Source: Pseudomonadota bacterium (GTDB taxonomy: Bacteria > Pseudomonadota > Gammaproteobacteria > Burkholderiales > Ferrovaceae). Taken from it: a stretch of 10,732 nt of DNA. The stretch is from assembly GCA_021828575.1 (NCBI GenBank), contig JAJZEL010000065.1:1-10732 (forward strand). The letters are read 5' to 3'. Below, piece after piece: positions 6,142 through 10,732 of the stretch. Each line of letters begins with the position of its first letter. The stretch's first letter is position 1. The notes under the pieces were generated by a model. The model was not told the origin of the DNA, did no database searches, and worked only from the letters and a program-made list of their open reading frames with translations. Made by a program: the position numbers and the translations under genes.

Positions 6142-7131
6142 TTACTGCTCGCTGGACTCGCTGCTGGCGGGAGTGGCGTCCCCGCGCATGCTGTGGATGA
6201 CCTGGCTCACGGCAGGCGCCAGGATAACGATGAAGATCAGTGGGAAGATGCAGAAAATGAGCGGCATCAGGATTTTGGTTCCGATTTTGGCCGCAAGTTC
6301 CTCCGCCTTGAGACGTCGGTTCAACCGGAGGTTTTCTGAATGAATGCGCAGTGAATCGGCAATGCTCGTACCAAACCGGTCTGCCTGGATCAGGGTGGAC
6401 ACCAGGGAATCCACATCCGGCAAGTTGATGCGTTTGGCAAAATTGTTGAGAGCCATGTTGCGCGAAGCCCCAGCGCGCTGTTCCAGAGAAATGATGCGGA
6501 ACTCGTCGGCCATGGCCTTGCTGCGAATGCGGATTTCATCACGTACCCGCACGATGGCCACATCCATGGACAGTCCGGATTCCACGCAGATGCGGAGCAG
6601 ATCCAGTACGTCGGGAAAAATCTCGTACATTTCCTGGTTGCGACGATTGACAATGGTCGACAACACCATATTGGGCAAAAAATAGCCCAAGGCTGCACAC
6701 ATCAGCAGCACCATGACCATGGTGCTGCCTTCCAGATTAAGGTGCAGCATGCCATTGACCATCAGCAACAGAATGGGAAACAGGAAAGTCAGCAATGTCT
6801 TCACACCCAGAAATACCGGCACGGCCGACGCAGCATAAAACCCGCCCGTCACCAGTTTGCGGCGTAAAGGGGAATCCTCGTCATCGACTCCTTCGGACGC
6901 TGAAAAGCGGGCCAGAGGAGACACTTTTTTCCTGAGGAATTCCCCCACGTCCTCCGCTACCGTCTGTTCGTCTTCCTTTGAGCCAAAAAGACGCTCTTCT
7001 TCCTTCACCAACCGTTCCATACGAGTCACGGCTGTGGTCCGGAAAATATAAGGAATCCCCCAGAGGAACAGGGCCACGATGGCAAACACCCCCAGAACAA
7101 GAAACATCAGCATGCTGCCGGACAATGGCAT
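6142..7131 (-). CDS. tadC: Tad pilus inner-membrane platform protein TadC
   Basis: A 329-residue homologue of the GspF/PilC platform proteins (T2SSF domain). In Tad systems TadB and TadC form the membrane base on which the TadA motor acts to assemble Flp pilins. A first helix lies at about residues 7-29, a charged cytoplasmic segment at 35-90, paired helices at about 95-128 and 134-158, then the T2SSF domain at about 165-290 with IFPDVLDLLRICVESGLSMD (171-190) and the typical ADRFGTSIADSLR (250-262). A last helix lies at 289-310, followed by a short Ser/Glu-rich tail. The ATG lies 4 bases after the tadB stop. Order after TadB and the motif DLLRICVESGLS distinguish TadC from TadB. In many loci tadD follows; here a glycosyltransferase gene begins 8 bases later. 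Confidence 0.92.
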   Translation of the reverse strand: MPLSGSMLMFLVLGVFAIVALFLWGIPYIFRTTAVTRMERLVKEEERLFGSKEDEQTVAEDVGEFLRKKVSPLARFSASEGVDDEDSPLRRKLVTGGFYAASAVPVFLGVKTLLTFLFPILLLMVNGMLHLNLEGSTMVMVLLMCAALGYFLPNMVLSTIVNRRNQEMYEIFPDVLDLLRICVESGLSMDVAIVRVRDEIRIRSKAMADEFRIISLEQRAGASRNMALNNFAKRINLPDVDSLVSTLIQADRFGTSIADSLRIHSENLRLNRRLKAEELAAKIGTKILMPLIFCIFPLIFIVILAPAVSQVIHSMRGDATPASSESSEQ

Positions 7132-7135
7132 GGTG

Positions 7136-8116
7136 TCAGGCCTTGATGTTGATGACGCTACGGATCCAGATGATGGCCACCATCAGGAGTCCGAACATGA
7201 GTTTGACCAGCATCTGCCCTGTGGGATCCACAATGAAGTACCGCATGTACCCCGGATTGATGAAATTGATCAGCACAGCGAAAATGAAAGGCAACAGCCC
7301 CAGCACCCAAGCCGAAGTCCGCCCTTCGGCGGACAGAACACGAATGGTCCTGCGAAGCTTTTGTCGTTCCCGAATGAGCGCCGCCAGATCGGACAGCAAT
7401 TTGCTGAGGTTCCCTCCGGTTTCGTGCTGGATCATGACCGCCAGGGCAAAAAATCGCATGTCCATGTTATTCACCCGGTTCGCCAAACCCACCACACCGT
7501 TGCGCACCGTGGACCCGAAGCTGATTTCGTCCGCGGCCATTCGAAATTCGCTGGCAATGGGCTCAGGACCTTCCGTACCCACGCCACGCAACGCGCTAGT
7601 AAAGGAATGCCCTGCCCGCAAGGACTGGGACAACAGGTCCAGGGTATGGGGCAGTTGGGCCTCGATCTTGGATAACCTCAAGGTCTTCAATACCTTGAGC
7701 ACGAGCAATGGCAACAGGGTCGCCCCCACCACCGTCAACAACCCCACGGGCAACGAGGGCTGCAGAACCAGCGTGAAGAGCAGGGCCAGCAACGCACAAC
7801 CCAGCGTGGTTCCTAACATCTGAGCCACGGAAAAACGTTTGCCCGACTGCCTCAAAAGCACATCCAGTGCTTCCAGAAAAGCAAAACGTTTCAGGAACCG
7901 GTCCAGCTCTTCATTGGTGCTGTAAGCCCCCCGTTTCAGGATGGGATCCAGTCGAACAGGCGCCTCTTCGGCAATCACGTGCAATCGGCGTTTGATGCGT
8001 TTGGCTTCCATCCGGCGATTGCCCCACAACAGATACGCCGATTCCAGTATGCCGAAGAGTCCCAGAAACGCCAACACCAGTATCAGATAGCCCCAGTTGT
8101 CCATGGCAATACTCAC
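7136..8116 (-). CDS. tadB: Tad pilus inner-membrane platform protein TadB
   Basis: A 326-residue polytopic platform protein of the Tad/Flp pilus, partner of TadC and of the TadA ATPase. An N-terminal helix lies at about residues 8-31, a basic cytoplasmic segment at 33-95, two helices at about 98-145, and the T2SSF domain at about 152-285 with LPHTLDLLSQSLRAGHSF (155-172) and MIQHETGGNLSKLL (228-241). C-terminal helices lie at about 268-287 and 302-320. The start is a GTG that overlaps the tadA stop by four bases (GTGA), implying translational coupling; an ATG four codons further in is an alternative start. The length and helix arrangement match TadB relatives. Confidence 0.92.
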   Translation of the reverse strand: MSIAMDNWGYLILVLAFLGLFGILESAYLLWGNRRMEAKRIKRRLHVIAEEAPVRLDPILKRGAYSTNEELDRFLKRFAFLEALDVLLRQSGKRFSVAQMLGTTLGCALLALLFTLVLQPSLPVGLLTVVGATLLPLLVLKVLKTLRLSKIEAQLPHTLDLLSQSLRAGHSFTSALRGVGTEGPEPIASEFRMAADEISFGSTVRNGVVGLANRVNNMDMRFFALAVMIQHETGGNLSKLLSDLAALIRERQKLRRTIRVLSAEGRTSAWVLGLLPFIFAVLINFINPGYMRYFIVDPTGQMLVKLMFGLLMVAIIWIRSVINIKA

Positions 8117-9471
8117 CGGTGGGGATCAAACAGGTACTCCGGCAAGGGCAGTCCCTTGGCCGCCAGAGTATCCGCAAACTTGGGCCGAATGCCAGTGGCC
8201 TTGAAATGTCCTTGCACGGCCCCATCAGGGGCCACTCCGGTCTGGATGAACTTGAAGATTTCCTGGGTGGAAATCATCTCGCCTTCCATGCCGGTGATTT
8301 CGAGGATACCCACCAGCTTGCGCTTCCCATCGGTCAAGCGCGACACCTGCACTATGGCTGACAGGGCAGACACGATCTGCTGGCGCAGGGGCATGACCGG
8401 AATGTTGAGACCGGCAATCCCCACCATGTTTTCCAGGCGGGTCAGGGCGTCGCGCGCCGTGTTGGCGTGGATGGTGCCCATGGACCCTTCATGACCCGTG
8501 TTCATGGCCTGGAGCAGGTCCAGCACTTCCGCTCCACGAATTTCGCCCACGACGATGCGGTCCGGACGCATCCGCAAGGTGTTTCTGAACAGGTCACGCT
8601 GGCTGATTTCGCCCAGACCTTCAATGTTGGGCGGACGGGTTTCCAGGCGAACCACATGAGGCTGTTGCAACCGCAGCTCGGCCGCGTCCTCAATGGTAAC
8701 GATGCGCTCGTCATCCGGAATGAAACTGGACAACATGTTCAGCATGGTGGTTTTTCCGGAGCCTGTCCCTCCGGAAATCAGGATATTGAGCCCGCTGCGC
8801 ACCATGGCTGCCAGAAGATATGCCATTTCCTGGGTCATGGCCCCGAGATTGATCAGATCATCCACCGCCAGGGGTACGGCAGAAAATTTCCGGATGGAGA
8901 GGGCCGAACCGTCCAGCGCCAAAGGCGGGATGATGGCATTGACCCGTGATCCGTCCGGCAGGCGGGCATCCACCATGGGACTGGACTCGTCCACCCGGCG
9001 TCCGATGCGTGAAACGATTTTTTCAATGATGCGCAGCAGGTGTTCCTCATCCGTAAAACGAACGTTGGTGACTTCCAGCTTTCCACGCCGTTCCACGTAC
9101 ACCGTGTCGTGCCCATTGACGAGAATATCGGAGATGGTGTTGTCGGCCAGCAGAGGTTCCAGAGGGCCCAGCCCCATGACCTCATTCTGGATGGAAGCCA
9201 CCAGCGCCTTGCGTTGGTTGGCATTCATGTTCACCCGACGTTCGTTCAGCGACTCGTCCACAAACTCAGCCAACCGCTGACGGAGTTCCTCAGCGGAGAT
9301 TCGCTCCATTACCGACAAATCGAATTTCTTGAGCAGATCCAGATGAATTTCGGATTTCAGCCGGATGGCCTCCGCATCCACCTTCCGAACTTTCGGCAAG
9401 GTGGCTTCCGGTTCCCCGCCGGGAAGTCCCGTCTTTCCTGAAGAGGTGTTCAGCAGATCGCGCAGTGACAT
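8113..9471 (-). CDS. tadA: Tad pilus assembly ATPase TadA/CpaF
   Basis: A 452-residue cytoplasmic secretion ATPase of the GspE/VirB11 superfamily that powers Flp pilus assembly, and in some species retraction. An N-terminal helical region (about 30-110) precedes a PAS-like domain (about 110-200, with LLADNTISDILVNG). The core then shows Walker A GGTGSGKT (234-241), the Asp box TIEDAAEL (259-266), Walker B with IVVGEIRGAE (306-315; E310) and the His box GTIHANT (332-338; H335). All catalytic motifs are intact. The hexamer is expected to dock on TadB/TadC. The gene begins 27 bases after the tadZ stop with only a weak ribosome site, and its end overlaps tadB (GTGA). Length matches CpaF/TadA proteins. 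Confidence 0.96.
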   Translation of the reverse strand: MSLRDLLNTSSGKTGLPGGEPEATLPKVRKVDAEAIRLKSEIHLDLLKKFDLSVMERISAEELRQRLAEFVDESLNERRVNMNANQRKALVASIQNEVMGLGPLEPLLADNTISDILVNGHDTVYVERRGKLEVTNVRFTDEEHLLRIIEKIVSRIGRRVDESSPMVDARLPDGSRVNAIIPPLALDGSALSIRKFSAVPLAVDDLINLGAMTQEMAYLLAAMVRSGLNILISGGTGSGKTTMLNMLSSFIPDDERIVTIEDAAELRLQQPHVVRLETRPPNIEGLGEISQRDLFRNTLRMRPDRIVVGEIRGAEVLDLLQAMNTGHEGSMGTIHANTARDALTRLENMVGIAGLNIPVMPLRQQIVSALSAIVQVSRLTDGKRKLVGILEITGMEGEMISTQEIFKFIQTGVAPDGAVQGHFKATGIRPKFADTLAAKGLPLPEYLFDPHR

Positions 9472-9498
9472 GGTGGACTCGCTTGAAAAAGGTAACGA

Positions 9499-10704
9499 TT
9501 ACCTGAACATGGAGGTGAACTGTTTCCATGCAGAAGACACCCCATGTTCTCCTGCGGACGACTCGCGAACGTGATCGCCCGTGCTCTCCGCCAATTGGAG
9601 GGCAAACTGCACCAGCGCTTTGGTCAATAACCCGTCGGGTGCGATGTCGTACAGTGGTTTCCCCGAACTGATAGACACGCTGGCATTGGGGAAATCATTG
9701 GGCAACTGACGGTAGATACGGGTATGCAACGCCGCCTCGATCTTGTCCACAGGCAGGTCCGAATTCTTGTTGCCCTGACGGTTGGCGATGAGCCTGACTT
9801 TGGAATCGGGGTAATGCAGCGCCCTGAAAGTGCGTTGCAGGCGTTGTGTTCCCCTCACGTAAGGCAACACGGCCTGCATGATGGGAAACACGTACTGGGA
9901 ACGGTCCATGGCGCGCAGTGACAGGGGATCCAGAGTCCGTTCCAGGTCCACGAAGATGTAGTCAAAACGCTTGGTGGCCACCGTCAGGATGTTGTCGATC
10001 TGCTCCGGGGTGATGCCCACGGCCTGTTCGGGATTCTGTGGAGCACGAAGTAGCCAGAGTTGTTTGCCCACCATGATGCAGGCCGCCTCCAGGGAATTGC
10101 CGTCCACTTCCGTCTTGCGTACCAGATCACCCAGGCTGCGCTGGCTCTGGTCATCGCTGATGTAAAAGGACGCATCGCTGAACTGGAGGTCCAGGTCGAA
10201 CAGCAGCACTTTTTTCTTGAGCACCGTACCCATGATATAGGCCAGATTGCTGACGATGAAGGAAGTACCGCTGCCCCCCTTGCAGGGTATGAAAGTGAAG
10301 ATCTTGCCGGCTGAATTCCGGCCAGCAATGGCCTCCAGACGCGCCCGGGCGCGCGCAATGACGCCAGGCAACTGTGATTCCGCTTCGGACTCCCGGATAA
10401 CGTCCCGCACACCCACCCGCATGGCCTGAATGAGGATGCGTTCCATGTCACCATCCGTGATGAGCACTGACGTGGCCTGCGGATAAGTGAGATTGAACTC
10501 TTCCAGAACACCCCAATCCAGGGTTTCCGCATTGGGACACTCGATGATCAGCAGATCGGCCGACGCCAGTTCAGGAATGTCAATGCTCAGTTTTTCGTAG
10601 GACTGGTCCACCATGACCAGTTCATCACCGCGGCATTTATCCCGCAACAAGGCCACAAGCCCTTGGGATGCCGCATAATTCGTGAACAACGATGTGACTT
10701 TCAT
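9499..10704 (-). CDS. tadZ: Tad pilus localisation protein TadZ/CpaE
   Basis: A 401-residue cytoplasmic protein with a receiver-like N-terminal domain (about 1-125) and a MinD/ParA-type ATPase domain (about 130-375). TadZ/CpaE proteins mark the site of pilus assembly, often at a pole. The receiver-like domain has Glu55 (LLIIECP) where a true receiver has its phosphorylated Asp, so it is a pseudo-receiver. The P-loop reads CKGGSGTS (141-148): the signature Lys of deviant Walker A motifs (K142) is present, but the usual P-loop Lys is Thr147, as in other TadZ proteins. DLDLQFSDAS (170-179) and YIFVDLERTLD (249-259, D253) are the remaining nucleotide-site motifs. Start ATG at 10704 with a weak GAGAA about 9 bases upstream. 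It is the first complete gene of the minus-strand operon in this window. Confidence 0.93.
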   Translation of the reverse strand: MKVTSLFTNYAASQGLVALLRDKCRGDELVMVDQSYEKLSIDIPELASADLLIIECPNAETLDWGVLEEFNLTYPQATSVLITDGDMERILIQAMRVGVRDVIRESEAESQLPGVIARARARLEAIAGRNSAGKIFTFIPCKGGSGTSFIVSNLAYIMGTVLKKKVLLFDLDLQFSDASFYISDDQSQRSLGDLVRKTEVDGNSLEAACIMVGKQLWLLRAPQNPEQAVGITPEQIDNILTVATKRFDYIFVDLERTLDPLSLRAMDRSQYVFPIMQAVLPYVRGTQRLQRTFRALHYPDSKVRLIANRQGNKNSDLPVDKIEAALHTRIYRQLPNDFPNASVSISSGKPLYDIAPDGLLTKALVQFALQLAESTGDHVRESSAGEHGVSSAWKQFTSMFR

Positions 10705-10710
10705 TTGAAT

Positions 10711-10732
10711 TTATTCTCGATAGACTCCCGCC
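10711..10732 (-). CDS. Possible last codons of the gene upstream of tadZ (partial)
   Basis: On the minus strand the bases before tadZ read six codons (Ala-Gly-Val-Tyr-Arg-Glu) and TAA at 10713-10711, six bases before the tadZ ATG. In Tad loci cpaC/rcpA or cpaD/rcpB commonly precedes tadZ, and the tadZ ribosome site would lie inside this gene's end, as is usual in tight operons. Six codons are far too few to identify a protein, and another frame could be the real one. Confidence 0.25.

Noticed and set aside
5522..6343. Open frame of 273 codons on the plus strand spanning the tadC-GT87 junction
   Set aside because: It crosses the ends of two well-supported minus-strand genes and encodes a His/Gln-rich sequence with no recognisable fold; shadow of real genes.
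6978..7823. Open frame of 281 codons on the plus strand antisense to tadB/tadC
   Set aside because: Ser/Arg/Met-rich, no domain, and both overlapped minus-strand genes have intact T2SSF features.

Overview
The window looks like a piece of a proteobacterial chromosome, most likely beta- or gamma-proteobacterial. I infer this from the moderately high GC with GC-rich third codon positions, the YhhJ/YbhR-type ABC-2 exporter, the HD-GYP protein and the Tad/Flp pilus genes; no rRNA or marker gene fixes the taxon. There are no RNA genes, insertion sequences, CRISPR arrays or attachment sites that I can support. No stretch over 300 bases lacks a gene; the longest gap is about 125 bases.

Left part, plus strand (1-2641). 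The last 22 codons of an upstream gene are followed 4 bases later by an ABC-2 permease, so this is the tail of a drug/lipid-type ABC exporter operon. After a 118-base gap with a candidate sigma70-like promoter and an AT-rich inverted repeat comes an HD-GYP-type regulator. It lacks some catalytic residues, and its reading frame continues for 41 coding-like codons past an in-frame TAA. It ends tail to tail against the minus-strand genes.

Right part, minus strand, read from 10732 down to 2644. A compact operon encodes the cytoplasmic and inner-membrane motor of a Tad (Flp type IVc) pilus: tadZ/cpaE, tadA/cpaF, tadB, tadC. It runs on without a clear break into two tandem GT87/DUF2029 membrane glycosyltransferase paralogues and a membrane-anchored SAM-dependent methyltransferase, linked by an ATGA and a TGATG stop/start overlap. 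A small secreted Gly-rich/Pro-Tyr-rich protein follows 72 bases later. The pilin, prepilin peptidase, secretin and TadD-G genes are absent here; if present, some probably lie beyond the right edge.

Working model: TadZ places the assembly site, TadA powers it, and TadB/TadC form the membrane platform. The two GT87 enzymes and the methyltransferase, translated as one coupled unit with the pilus motor, are candidates for modifying the pilus, its lipid-linked glycan or an envelope partner. The link to the pilus is inferred only from operon structure. The most noteworthy points are the pilus-coupled GT87-GT87-methyltransferase cassette, the loss of a probable catalytic Asp in the second GT87, and the interrupted 3' end of the HD-GYP gene.
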